In this document: one piece after another, positions 34,225 to 46,017 of the stretch
Numbering within the stretch: position 1 is the first letter of the stretch
How the letters are laid out: the number at the start of each line of letters is the position of its first letter
From: Hippasteria phrygiana
Lineage: Eukaryota > Echinodermata > Asteroidea > Valvatida > Goniasteridae
Direction of reading: 5' to 3'
Length of the DNA: 64,000 nt
Assembly: GCA_037893225.1 (NCBI GenBank)
Contig: JAZGUH010000074.1
Span: 434,001 to 498,000, forward strand
Program-made: the position numbers and the translations under genes
The notes under the pieces: generated by a model
Seen by the model: only the letters and a program-made list of their open reading frames with translations
The model's database searches: none
What the model was told of the DNA's origin: nothing

Positions 34225-35629
34225 ATCAGAACTTCAAAAATTCCAGGGGGCCGGAGGTCCTTGGAAAACTACATGTATTAATATTCATTGCCAGGAATTA
34301 TCCTTTAAATTTCCTTCCTGTATGAAGCTTGACATCTCATCTAAATCATTTTACAATGCACATTACAGTAACAGATCTTTCTCAATACGCTAACCACTTC
34401 TGTAATCAACTTTTAATATTTCTAAGTCATGTGATGTCTTAAAGACTCATGTTTTAAAGACTTTTAAGTTTTAATTACTCATGTAATTTTTACATCAAAA
34501 GTGTGTTTAATGATGGATACTGGCAAAAACTGCCTGTTGTATGATTTAATTATCTTTAATGATTCCTAAATTGTTCATAGACAGGAAAAAAGAATTGAGT
34601 AGGTCTATAGCTAGATGCATACATACATGTACATGTACACACACACTGGTACTGGATTGGATCGGATTGCAGAGTACTCGTCTGGTGCAATTTCATCATG
34701 GAAATGGTAAATCCCTATATCCTTTCTGGTAATCCGATTCCAGGCAAGAAACGGTCTAGGCACAGATTAATCTCTCTGGAGGACACGCAAATGTGTATTG
34801 CAGTATATCAAAGTCACATCCACTTGGAAATAAAATTAGTCTGCACTGCAAATCCATATTTTTTTTAATGGTCGGACATATACATGTATGCACCAAATAA
34901 CTGGTAAAGATGGCTTTCTTTCAAAAGGCAAATGGAGGGCATTAAAACCCTTTCTGTGAACTGTTAAATTTGTGGAATGCTTTGATTTTGGAAAAAGTCG
35001 GAACTAAAATCAGGCTACTGTACATTACTAGATACATTATGTACATGTACATATCAACGTCAACAATTTTTAAATACACATGTCAGCTGTATACATGCAG
35101 TGCTGCATGACAATGAAATATGGGTACATTGTCACTTTTTTCGCAACCGGTACAAGTGTGATGCATTCGGTGTATCTTACATGTTACGAACTAGTTCCTG
35201 AACATGCATGGATACATCACCACTGTACACAAATGTAGTGTGCCGCTTACAGGTACATATTCCCCAATGCTATAATTAACATTACAACACATGTACATGT
35301 AGGGACACGTGATTTATAGTGGATGTGTAGTTTTTCCACGAGAAGAATTTTGGCATTTGAATAAAGCTTGCACTAAAAATACTGAATCTGTGTACTATGA
35401 TGTCATTTTTGCAAAGCTTCTCAAAGTTATTACAGTCCAATTTATTCAAAATAAACTGACAGAAATTTAAACAGTAAGCATCCCAAAGCAAGAGAGAACT
35501 GCCACTCACACCTCTCGGGCCACAATACATAAAGATCACAAAAGCCATTGAACAAACCAATCAGTCTTTCTGGTGTTGTCAATTGTGTTTGTGCCCTTGG
35601 GAACGACACTTACAATTAACTACAATTTC
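34225..35629. other. Unannotated stretch
   Basis: AT-rich; a short TACATG run near 34624. The minus-strand 92-codon frame at 35282-35560 has no recognisable domain. Confidence 0.4.
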
Positions 35630-35795
35630 CTCTCTCCACCCAGGAGTATAAATGGGTACCTACAGTATGAGAGGGTCGAGGCCAATTGAGCGCTGCCTGT
35701 GGTCCAGGGCCTGATGAACGGGGTAATAATTGTAAAGTGCTTTGAGATCGTTGATACGATGAAAGTGCTATAGCATTATTTACTATTATTATACG
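35630..35795 (+). repeat. LINE/SINE 3' tail
   Basis: AGGAGTATAAATGGGTACCT, then GTAAAGTGCTTTGAGATCGT, then GAAAGTGCTATAGCATTATT and an ATTATT tail. The last part matches the style of the LINE tail at about 7530-7560, so it is probably a SINE or truncated LINE with an L2-like 3' end. Confidence 0.5.
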
Positions 35796-37007
35796 CTACT
35801 GCATTTTTCATCCACTGCATGTGACTTACCAAGTTATACCAACACCCAATGGTATCCCCAAGTCAATTCCCTTCCAATAACATCCTCCGAGGGTCCACAT
35901 CAAGGTGTAATATTCCTCGCACCGATCAAGCGCTGCTATAAATACTGCACGCTGTACGCATTGCCTGGCAGTAATCATCGGTTGCTAATGTAGAACATAC
36001 ATGTACTGCCGCCGTGTCGGCCGGCCAACGACAGATGATGATGACAGTGTGGTCAAGTGTGCCGTTGTGTCCCCCGTTTCACGATATAGGCAGTCGGTTT
36101 TTAAAGATGAAGCAATGCTGAGTGGCTGTATCTTAATTTGCAAAGCAATATTGCTGATCAATAAATAAGAAGCTAGAATGTACAATTTGTACATCATACT
36201 TACATCATCAACACTAAAAAATATACAAGTACACCGATGTAGGCCTTGCATATGGGTTATTCCATAAATTTGGGGTCTAAATTTTGTGTTCCTGTTATAT
36301 TTGTGTACAGCTGACATGTACATGTACATGTATGTCAAGCAAAAACATTAAAGAAAATGTAAACAAGGCCTGTAGTGTACGTTTACCATCACATTAGTTG
36401 CATTAAAATTATTCCAATGATTCGAATTACAAATGTACCTACATGTACGCTGATTATATTTGCAGTGAGTCCATTATATGTACATGCTCATCCAGCACGT
36501 AACATGTAAACCACTGAAAGTGGAAGGGATCTCTTCCCAAAATTCGCTCGGCCGAGAATTAATCGCAACTTTCACTCGACACGTGGATTACCATCTGCAC
36601 GACTACTGATGAGGACTGACCGTGAAGACTGCCAGATTATTAATGTCAAGGCAGGAAGATGCAGAAAGAGGAAGATATTTATCACCAGAGACGATTCCTC
36701 CAGCGACGCTCTCTCAACAAACTCCGCAAGACCCTTCAGCATTATCAAATTTTTTTTCTCCCCCGTCCCCCCTTCGGAAGAGGTAAATTCAAGTAAACGA
36801 CGAGTAAATTTAATTAAGGGGTGCACTCTGCTGCTTAATGCGCAGGGCATTCACATATTTTGAAAACGATAAACATGGGCATCCAGGTCTCTGAGGAAAT
36901 TTCTATTTCTATGTCTCTACAGAGTTTCCTTATGGGGTGGAATAAACAACTCATTGTCTGCATGTGGTGTGCTTGGTTTTTTTATGTTGGTGCAGAAACC
37001 CGTTTTA
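35796..37007. other. Unannotated stretch
   Basis: A GGGTTATTCCATAAATTTG word at about 36255 resembles the ends of the 15863-17631 foldbacks. A moderately GC-rich patch at about 36560-36780 has no recognisable coding content. Confidence 0.4.
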
Positions 37008-37545
37008 AATTAATCTTTCGTCAAACAATCCACAAGGGAAACTGACTAGGTAAATTTGAACACATTTTCAAAGTGAACAAAGGAGGCAGGAGCAGGATTC
37101 GAACATGCGACCTCCGGGTTACTATACCGGCGCTCTACCAACTGAGCTATAATATCTTGCCCTATGTTGGCGGTCTCCCAAATTGTCAATATCTTTGTTC
37201 GGGTGGGCGCTAGTCAGAAGTCATAAACCCAGAATGCCGTATAGCCAAGGATCACACCCAATTTTACAATACAACCTGGGAAGTGACATTGTGGGGATCC
37301 CTGGCTATACGGCATTCTGGGTTTATGACTTCTGACTAGCGCCTACTCGAACAAATTTAAGATACTGACAATTTGGGAGACCACCAACATACATGTAGGG
37401 CAAGATAGCTCAGTTGGTAGTGCACCGGTACGGTAACCCGGAGGTCGCAGGTTCGAATCCCGCTCCTGCCAGTTTCTTTGTTCACTTTGAAAATGTATTC
37501 AAATTTACCTAGTCTGTTTCCCTTGTGGATTGTTTGACGAATTAT
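37008..37545. repeat. Inverted pair of SINEs (large foldback)
   Basis: Left arm about 37010-37250 and right arm about 37295-37545 are reverse complements. Outer CAAACAATCCACAAG / CTTGTGGATTGTTTG, then the tRNA-like cores (minus strand 37085-37161, plus strand 37399-37471), then an inner pair GAATGCCGTATAGCC / GGCTATACGGCATTC. The 50-bp centre is itself found inverted at about 37573-37625. Cores have A box TAGCTCAGTTGG and B box GGTTCGAATCC (plus copy). Confidence 0.8.
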
Positions 37546-37572
37546 AAGTTAAAAAGTCCCTTCCCCATTGAG

Positions 37573-37800
37573 TGATCCCCACAAATGTCGCTTCCCAGGT
37601 TGTATCGTAAAATTGGGTGTGATCCCTGGCTATACGGCATTCTGGGTTTATGACTTCTGATTAGCGCCCACCCGAACAAAGATACTGACAATTTGGGAGA
37701 CCGCCAACATAGGTCAAGATAGCTCACATGGTAGAGCACCGGTACGGTAACCCGGAGGTCGCAGGTTCGAATCCCTCTCCTACCAGTTTCTTAGTTCACT
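37573..37800 (+). repeat. tRNA-derived SINE, third local copy
   Basis: Begins with the inverted centre of the neighbouring foldback, then GGCTATACGGCATTCTGGG, GCGCCCACCCGAACAAAGAT and a tRNA-like core at 37713-37785 with B box GGTTCGAATCC. The acceptor has decayed (TCAAGA, TCCTACC). Confidence 0.75.
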
Positions 37801-38024
37801 TTTTAAATTAATCTGGTTTACACAGTTTGATTCAACTTTGTCAAAAAGTGCACAAATTTGTTCTGATAGTACTTTACAAATGTAACCCTTATAACCTCTT
37901 TCCATCTGGCGGTTATTGATGATGTGCAGCCAAGCGTAAATGCAAACAATAGGCACCACACTGAATAAGGTGGTCCTATTTGTCACACTTTACCAGTTTG
38001 ATTTTGTCATACAGGTATTTAGGA

Positions 38025-38248
38025 GGGTGAAAGTAGACTTCTATTAGTAGTAATTAAGATTTCAGCTGGATTTTGTTAGATTTGGCAGGACTTTTGCTGT
38101 TGGGCTTACGTATACATACATGTACATGTAGCTAATTTAGATGTATTTTAGCAGGCTTCTCATTTCAGTTTTGTTGGAAATTGTTGGATTCAGCAGGGCC
38201 AATGAAAAAAACATTGAAGGGGGTTAGCTAGGGCTAATCTACATGTAT
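38025..38248. repeat. TTAACC foldback element, copy A3 (reversed)
   Basis: The reverse complement of its right half matches the left half of 24723-25103 (CCCTGCTGAATCCAACAATT, GAGAAGCCTGCTAAAATAC). The left part holds TGGATTTTGTTAGATTTGGC. Confidence 0.6.
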
Positions 38249-39559
38249 TTACATCTTAAAGCTGGTATAAAATTTGAGTTATCCCGAACGGCTATTATAT
38301 TGCCAGCTTAATCCATTTTATAGTCAATGCAAGGAGCTAATATTTTCCACTTACTCTGGCCATCATCATTTTCAATCACTTGCATATAAGCCTTGGCCAA
38401 CCCGCATAGAGTCCTCTGAATACCCTTAGAAAACTATGGAAATTTTTCCCTTCCCATGACTTACATACATAGGCTGATCAGCCAGAGTTACACAATTCCT
38501 TGGAGACCATCTGCCCAGGTAATATTACAATTATTCACGCTACACCTATATACACATACCCACTGGTAGACTCCTTGGCTCCCTCTCTCTGATAATATGC
38601 AGTGATTAATGCACACATGCTCAGGGGGGGGAGGTATGAAGTTTGAAGTTTGAAATTCAAATTCTGCCTTCTCCATGAAGTCAAAGCAGTGTCATGTACA
38701 TTGTACATTCAATAAACATTTAATATAAGATGTATAAAATTATCTTTCTACAAATGCTTTAGGACATGTGTAGGCATGCACAACTGCAAAAAAAATTTCC
38801 TTTGTTTGACAAGAATTGAGAGGCCAACTTGATCTCGATCAGAAACTGTTGCATTTACATTATTTACTCATTTGGAAATAATTCTATATACTTCCCATTG
38901 TCCTGACTGCTTGTTTTTGTTTAAATTTTCCAACTATAGGCTGGCAACCAAGGACCATATTATCCTCATGTAATTCTTTGGTTCCCTGTCCTCGAATACA
39001 CCATATACTCGCAGAGCAATACGACTTAACCAAAATGCAATCCGAATCACAAGAACCTCGATCTTCCCTTCTGCAGTATTTCATTTCGTTGAGGGCTTCC
39101 AATTAATTGCCGGCATTCAACAGGTGAGAATTTACACATCACCGGGCAAGATGTCACTGTTTGTTTGGGAATCTTCTTTTCAGAGAGCAGAGGCACACTC
39201 ACTGATGGCCATTCCACACTGTACGAAAAACTGAAGCTACATTGTAGCAGCTGCTACATCATGAGTACTCCCAATGTATGGGATCATTTCTGCTTACCCT
39301 GGTTGTTAAACTTAGTATATTGGGAGTGATAATATGGCAGACGGTGGCTTCAACTCAAACAGCCAATAATGAGCTATCCATATATATCCAGTCTACGTAG
39401 AGATCAGTGGCATACTTCTTGAACAGTATACAGTAAATCAGCATACACACAATACATGTACATGTACATGTAGGTGTTTCAAATATGTACACATAAATGT
39501 GCCAGGAATAATTCACAAAATTCTTGCTAGCATAACTTGTAAGCCCTCACACTGTGAAT
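38249..39559. other. Unannotated stretch
   Basis: No supported gene; a G run near 38627. Confidence 0.4.
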
Positions 39560-39834
39560 CCCTTGGATGTGATTTCCTATTCAAAATGGACATGAGGATT
39601 AAGAGGATGTGATTTTAACAATGAGGGTCCAAAATCACATCCTACTCTATTTAAAATCACATCTGAAGCCTGTGAACTATTATCCCACCCTGACAAAGAG
39701 TACATTGTGACTTCTGGGTTCAGCTTAAATCGCTTTGTGATTCTGGACTCCAGATGTGATTTTGGACCCTCATTGTTAAAATCACATTCTCTTAATCCTC
39801 CTGTCCATTCTGAATAGGAAATCACATCCAAGGG
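39560..39834. repeat. GGATGTGATTT foldback element, 275 bp
   Basis: Arms of about 80 bp: CCCTTGGATGTGATTTCCTA...GAGGGTCCAAAATCACATC on the left, and its reverse complement on the right with few differences. The centre contains more AATCACATC words. Non-coding. Confidence 0.8.
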
Positions 39835-40523
39835 GTTCATAGTGTCATTAAAACCCAATCATCCAAGATCCTTCAAAAGCCCCAATGAGGTTTGGGGGAT
39901 TTTGTTTAAGATTTTTAGGACTGAGGAATCGAATGTAGAACCTATTATCTACACAGTACTTGGAGAATTCAGGAGGGTTCCTGAAAACAATGCTGCACTT
40001 TAATACGGTATATATGCAACTTGTACGACGCTTAACCACTTTGCGCAAGAAAATTGTGCTCGTGTAACAGAGATCCCACCTCCTCCCCCCCCCCCCAGTC
40101 ATGCTTGTTACAGCCCAAGTAGCACAATTTGGATTTTCTGAAAATGTTTAAGCCGCTTTCTGATATTTTGATAACTCACAGGTCGATTCCTATCATATTC
40201 TGATACCTTCCCTACGCTGAGATTCCAACTGGAAACGATCCTAAAAAGATGGGTTTAAGATTCTATACAATTTCTACAAGTACTACAAGTACATGTATAT
40301 TGGATAAAATCTCATCTTCAGACTGTTTAAGATTTTGGCATGATCCTACATCCCTGAAGAGTTTTTAAAATTGTGGTAGATTGTAAAAGCATCTTTTTAA
40401 AATGTATATATGCCTAAAATCCTGATAAGTTCTACATTAATTTAACAATTGCCTAAAATTGGAATACTATCACTTACATGTATCTTTCATTTAAAGTTAG
40501 TACATGATTGGTCATTGTTGCAA
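39835..40523. other. Unannotated stretch
   Basis: A poly-C run near 40085; nothing else supported. Confidence 0.4.
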
Positions 40524-40905
40524 TTTTCAGAAATGGGCGGATTTGGGGGTTAGTATTTTATAGGAAATATCATTCCACTGACCTGATGTTCAAAGTTTGG
40601 CGTTGTTGGATGGCGAAAAAAAACAGAAAAACGACGCTCGTTTTCAACCGTCGGGCGGATGATAGCCTTTAGTCAAGGTGCGCGTGGCTACCTGGACGCG
40701 TGACGTGCCCCGAATGCCAGCATGTCCGGGGGGCGCCACTCATCTGGGTAGCCACGCGCGCCTTGACTGAAGGCTACAGGGCAGTTTTCCCAACGATTTC
40801 CAGCTGGAAATCGTTGGAAAATGATATAAACTTCCACTTTTCTTGACAACGACTGCACACATGGTGCCATCATTTCACAGGATGATTGAGACTACTATTT
40901 ACTTA
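40524..40905 (+). repeat. Dispersed repeat, copy 2 (interrupted)
   Basis: Diverged copy of 33296-33640, carrying a foldback MITE at 40663-40776. Confidence 0.6.
40663..40776. repeat. TAGCCTT foldback MITE, 114 bp
   Basis: Inverted ends TAGCCTTTAGTCAAGGTGCG and the complement of TAGCCTTCAGTCAAGGCGCG, continuing into CGTGGCTACC. Non-coding GC-rich hairpin inserted in an AT-rich repeat. Confidence 0.75.
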
Positions 40906-41512
40906 CAGTCTAGTAAGCTATTTCGTAATAATTCAGTAAAAAAAATAATTGGAGGATTACCAATCGTGTACACTACCTTTAAGTTTTAAACATGATTGCG
41001 GTTTAAATGTACCTTCGTAAACTGCAACAAAAAGGATTTGAAATTGGGTACAATATCCTATTTTTCTGGATTAAATTGTCCTTTAGAAAACCATATTACA
41101 CAACAGCAATAATTTCTAAATCAATTTTTTTCACTGTGAATCCACTTTTAAATTCACGTACGTGGACCAACATAACAGCCAATACAAAGTACCTTTCCTA
41201 TCAAACAGAATACTTTTGGGAAAGGTCACTGTCAAACAACCTGCTTGTGTGTTCTGCATGTCTGCATTTGGCGCCTGAACAACGGCTCATTGGTATCGGT
41301 CCATTAAGAAACATCCAACTTGGAACATTATGCAAAACTACTCAAGAGAGCTAAAATATGCATTGAATCTAGTCAAAGGAAATGGATTCCAAGGTTTTCA
41401 ATTACCCGTGGCAAAGATACATATTTCTGCAAATTTGGAAATATTAGAAAGTACTTTAATATTATACTAGTACATGTAAGTGTGATTTGTTTGATAATAT
41501 TACACCAAATTA
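40906..41512. other. Unannotated stretch
   Basis: The plus-strand 115-codon frame at 41007-41354 has no recognisable domain; treated as chance. Confidence 0.4.
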
Positions 41513-41717
41513 ACAAGAGATGTAGTCGAGTCCATCACAAGTCCCTGCAAGTCCATCACAAGACATCCAGTCCTAATCCCAATCACAAGCTATTCAAATG
41601 AGCTTCCTTTGTCATTGTTCATCCAGTTACTTGTGACCGGCTTTATGAAACGACTTCTGACTGGGCTTGCGAAAGTACTTGTGAAAGTACTTGAAGGGAC
41701 TCGACTCCAACTCTGAA
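41513..41717. repeat. CAGAGTTG foldback element, copy D2
   Basis: Second, shorter copy of 34000-34224: shared AAGTCCCTGCAAGTCCATCA, AATCACAAGCTATTCAAATG and CATCCAGTTACTTGTGACC, with some deletions. Confidence 0.7.
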
Positions 41718-42045
41718 ATTAACTGCATAATAAATGCAATTACCAAGCTGTGAATGTTTTCAGTTATTTGGAAATGCACATACATACATGTACATACATG
41801 TTAGACCATATGGTTAGACAACCACTTCTAGAAGTAAATCTGTGAGATGTTTCACTTACACGTAAAAATCACTAACTTGGCCGCTGTGCACAGCCTGTTG
41901 TTCTACAATTTATGCTCCGGCAAGAAATATTGTACAAATACTGTTGAAATGACTCTTGCAAATCAGTATTTGTGGCATTTGGCTGTATCAGAAGTTGGCT
42001 GCTATATTTTGCCTTTTGCGAACTGGTAAATATACGATAGCACAA
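41718..42045. other. Unannotated stretch
   Basis: Nothing supported. Confidence 0.4.
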
Positions 42046-42208
42046 TCATGCAATTTGCAGTGAATCTCACTATTAAATAAGCTTACTTTTTGCCTCCCCA
42101 CTTCCGAGTTAGATGATGACATGTATTATTTTCATGGATGGTAAAACAAATCCCTCCCGATTTTCTCATTTAAGGGCAACACAATTTGGGGTTTTTTTTT
42201 GGCCTTAC
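42046..42208 (+). repeat. Dispersed repeat, copy 2
   Basis: Partner of 3869-4037 (TAAATAAGCTTACTTTTTG, CTTCCGAGTTA, TCATTTAAGGGCAACAC). Confidence 0.55.
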
Positions 42209-42751
42209 TTATGTCCTCTCATCTTTTCATCTTTACATGTCTTCACCAAAGAACTAAATATATCATGCAGAAGTTGTTGGGCGATCGTTGCAATGGTAAC
42301 TACATGTACTCCCTTGCTCACCATGATTGACGCTGCTTCCCCAGCCTCGGGGCAGCCATCTTGAAATGCAATTTTGCCAAAGGTGAAGACTGCATGTACA
42401 CGTACACACGTAAATGAAAGCGATGTTTACCATACAGTTGGAGTTTTAATAGAGACTGGGGTTTTGATTAAGGATTTCTTAAACCCTGGAAGTTTTATAC
42501 CAATCACATTCTATTTATTCATGTACAATGTACACGTTATGCACACAAATTTACAACCCTATGTACTTTGCCTTGGAAGTTTATGTAATGAGTATATAAC
42601 GGACTACTGTAGGCTTTGTACATATTACATGTAATTTCAATTTCCAATTTTATTCAATCCAACTAAAAATCGATGACCATGTTTAAGCTATTTCATATCA
42701 ACATAATGATCAATGCTTCATAGGGTGCAATTTGTGAATCAAATTGACATT
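42209..42751. other. Unannotated stretch
   Basis: Nothing supported. Confidence 0.4.
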
Positions 42752-42824
42752 AAACCCTAACAGTCCCAGTGAATCCTCCAATTTTAATATGATTTTTCCA
42801 CGCACTCTAGGGAGTTAGGGTTAA
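42752..42824. repeat. TTAACCC foldback, deletion derivative B2
   Basis: Keeps the two ends of 25544-25898 (AAACCCTAACAGTCCC and GGGAGTTAGGGTTAA) with most of the GGAGGATT interior lost. Confidence 0.6.
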
Positions 42825-44539
42825 CACAAATGTAAGCTTGTTTCCTAATTCCGTCACATACATGCAAGTTCATTTGGAAACCTTTTTGGAAATTCTCACC
42901 TACATAGGATGTTCTAAGTCTATTACTGGTACCCAGAAGCTTTTAGCCTAATCATTCAATCAACTTAAATTTGGTTGCATTCATTTGGAATCTACATGTA
43001 GAACAATGGAATTCAAATGAAGTTAAACAGATTAGACTGAATTAAGTGTAGTGCTGACAAATGACAGGAGTGTTCCTGACACTTTTGTGGATAAAATTCA
43101 TCCACTGTAAATCAGAAACACCTCATCACAAGATTCGACAACCACCTTATTTGGACAGATCAACATCTTGAAGAATCCCAACAGAATTAAACAGAAAAAT
43201 ATGAAGCCTACTACATCAGCTAGAATAATAGGTCCTCTATTCTATTTAAGGTCTGCTGATGGATCTTGTCAAATTTGAAGTCAATTTTATACATGCAATT
43301 TTATACATGTTCTAATATTTTCTTGCGGTAGAAAAACAATTTCCAACATTACTGCTGCGAGACATCTATATGTACATCTACCTCAAACTTTGTTGACCAC
43401 GATATCCATCCAGTGAATGCATTGGTGTATGATTTTTGTGCATACAGTGTACATGAACATGCAAGCCCAACTGAAGACGAAATTTTCAATCACACCACTC
43501 ATATCATGCACACACACGAGCACGCCAACATCTGAATAAAATACTGTGCAAATTTATTAGATGTCCGTGATCTGCGCATCCCTTGTGGGCTTTAAGCCAC
43601 TGGACTAGTTAAGGGATATCCAGAGAAGGTCAGCACATCGTTGTACCGCATTATAGGTACAAAACAAGACATTATCGGTCTCTGCGACTACCGCAGCCCT
43701 GGGAGAGGATCGTTTCCCTCTAAATATCAAGGTTCAATTTCCATGAGATGAATCAAGTCATATACCGGCATGTTTAGACAGTGGTGGAACTCATTTCCGG
43801 CTAGTTATAATCATGGTTTTGTTTTTTTCTTTTGGTTTTTTGCACTGGTGATTGTTCAGCATTTTTCATAATCCATAATTTTAATTTTGTTTAACATGAA
43901 TCTCAGATATATTATGTACTCTCTCTCACAACCAGTGGCACTGTTTGAAGGTACGCTGTTTATTTCATTACCAGTCCTTGGTGAAGCTTTTCACATCAAA
44001 TAAATCCCAGTGTGAAAACCAATAAGATTTACTATTAAATATTCACATGCTGTCCCAGTAAAATTCTTTTATTATAAATCCAGTGCGGACACATGGCTTA
44101 AGTCATCACCGTAACCCCTCTCGTTTCTCCCCCCCTCCCCCATCCCTCAAATTGCCGTCTTTAATGACAGTACACTAGAGTCAGCTCCAATTACTCTGTT
44201 TAATGTCTGCTCGTAATGCTAGCAGGAGATAACTGCATAGCTGTACAGTATGTAAGTGCCATTATATGGAAATTCAATTACCTGTGCAAGAAGTCCGCCT
44301 AATTGTGCATGCCTTGCTAATTTATTAATGCTTTAGATGTTCAAAATGAAAAATGAACAAAATAAAAATACAGCGGAACTTCGCTCTAACGAGCGCCGCT
44401 ATACCGAACATTTAGATTCGGTATATCATTTACTTAAACAAACGACCACTATAGCTTTTTTCACAAGTTGGCTACATGTACATGTACATTCACGCTCTTT
44501 GAATCCATGCAGTCAAACATCAATATGTGCATAATTGCA
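42825..44539. other. Unannotated stretch
   Basis: 44371-44420 holds AGCGGAACTTCGCTCTAACG, which resembles the end of a DNA transposon, but no partner end could be fixed. No gene seen. Confidence 0.4.
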
Positions 44540-44582
44540 CGTACACGTACACGTACACGTACACGTACACGTACACGTACAC
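44540..44582. repeat. CACGTA microsatellite
   Basis: About seven copies of CACGTA/ACGTAC. Confidence 0.9.
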
Positions 44583-44802
44583 ACAGTCGTACTTCCCCAA
44601 TACGTCCGAGGACAATGCTTTGTGTTTCCTATTGTTCCTTTAATATAACCAACCTCCCTAGACTAAGCACGTATCCTTACATTCGAGGACCGATTTCAAC
44701 AAAAGACTCTACGTTCGAGGATTGAATGGTTTCTTTGTGTTTCCTTTCTTCTCTTGTCCTCGGAGATACTATATATAGTGCACGTACACGTAAATGTTTG
44801 TA

Positions 44803-45306
44803 CAGGGTGAATCTAAAAAAAACGAAACCGAGAAATAAATTAGTATGTCTGATTTGTTGGGATTGATCATAAAACTAATATATATGTACCAGAAAGGTTA
44901 AAATGTCAGCTTTGCTGTTTGCTGTTCCAAAGGGCATTAACTGCGCCATCTTCACATCTCAAGTGCCTGCCGACCTGACACAGGAATTTGTGGAAGAAAT
45001 TGAAAAAGAGAATACATAATATCAGGTACAGTGACATGGTCAATTTCAGCCCTTCCATGGTAACAAATGTCCATTTCTCTTTCTTCACAGTGATGCCCTA
45101 CATGTAGCTCAATAGCGCAAAACTGAAAGTGTCCAAAACAGTATTTGCACCTGTCTTAGTAAAATGCTCCGATTGGATTACATCACATAAGGTGTCATAT
45201 GAAAGCTGACATTTTAACCTTTCTGGTATTATATAAGTTTTATGATCAATCCCAATAAATCAGCAATGCTAATTTATTTCTCAATTTTTTTTTTTTTATG
45301 CACCTG
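44803..45306. repeat. CAGGGTG foldback element, 504 bp
   Basis: Long inverted arms of about 100 bp: CAGGGTGAATCTAAAAAAAA...GAGAAATAAATTAGTAT...GATTGATCATAAAACT...GGTTAAAATGTCAGC on the left, and the reverse complement on the right ending ATGCACCTG. The middle is non-coding. Long-arm MITE; class not fixed because no clear target duplication is seen. Confidence 0.7.
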
Positions 45307-46017
45307 CCAGTGTTGTCAGGTATCAGAGTTCTATTTCGTCAAATTTAAAGGCAACCTTAAGCTTGTTTTGCAAATTATATTAATTTGTAACCTTATGAAA
45401 AAAAACTTATACCAAAGCCTTTAATTAGCATTGATAAATACCAAGGTTCATCTAGAATTTTGAACTGCGGTTGCTGTAATGCACTTCATTGTACATGTAC
45501 ATTTAATTGGTTTTAGCCTTGCTACATGTATATGTCATTGTCACAAGGACAAATGAATACATGTGATTTAAATATACCGTGTTCGTGCGTTTTGAGGGTG
45601 GCACCCAGAAAAGTCAATTTTCAAATTGAATAGCAAATTTATGAGCTCTCCAATTATGAGACATTACACCAAACACCCGGCCCCTGACAAATGTAATAAG
45701 TTTCTAATTTCAAATTTCAAAATTACAATAAGTTTTAAATGATTATGGCTGTCCCAAATACATCAACCGAATATTCGAATACCGTTTTTGCCGGTTTGAA
45801 TATATTCAAAAATCTATACCTACAGATGCGACTCTGATGCTATTTAATAGAAAGGTTACAGCGCTTACCAGTGTAAAATGCTGCATTTTTGTCGACGGTA
45901 ATTTTTTGTGGATGGAGGTTTATTGTTAAACCCTTAATGCTTATAAAATAATTACTGCAAAAGCGCAGACTGGAGTTTGGTTTCTTGTTATCAGAATGTT
46001 ATATACCAGTATAGCCT
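45307..46017. other. Unannotated stretch
   Basis: GAATATTCGAATA words at about 45768-45800, related to those at 31975 and 53070. No gene. Confidence 0.4.

Noticed and set aside
36572..36863. Paired open frames on both strands in a GC-richer patch
   Set aside because: I considered an exon, but neither frame shows a conserved motif or convincing splice sites.
44371..44740. Pogo/Tigger-type DNA transposon starting AGCGGAACTTCGCTCTAACG
   Set aside because: The end motif is suggestive, but I could not find a matching inverted end or target duplication.
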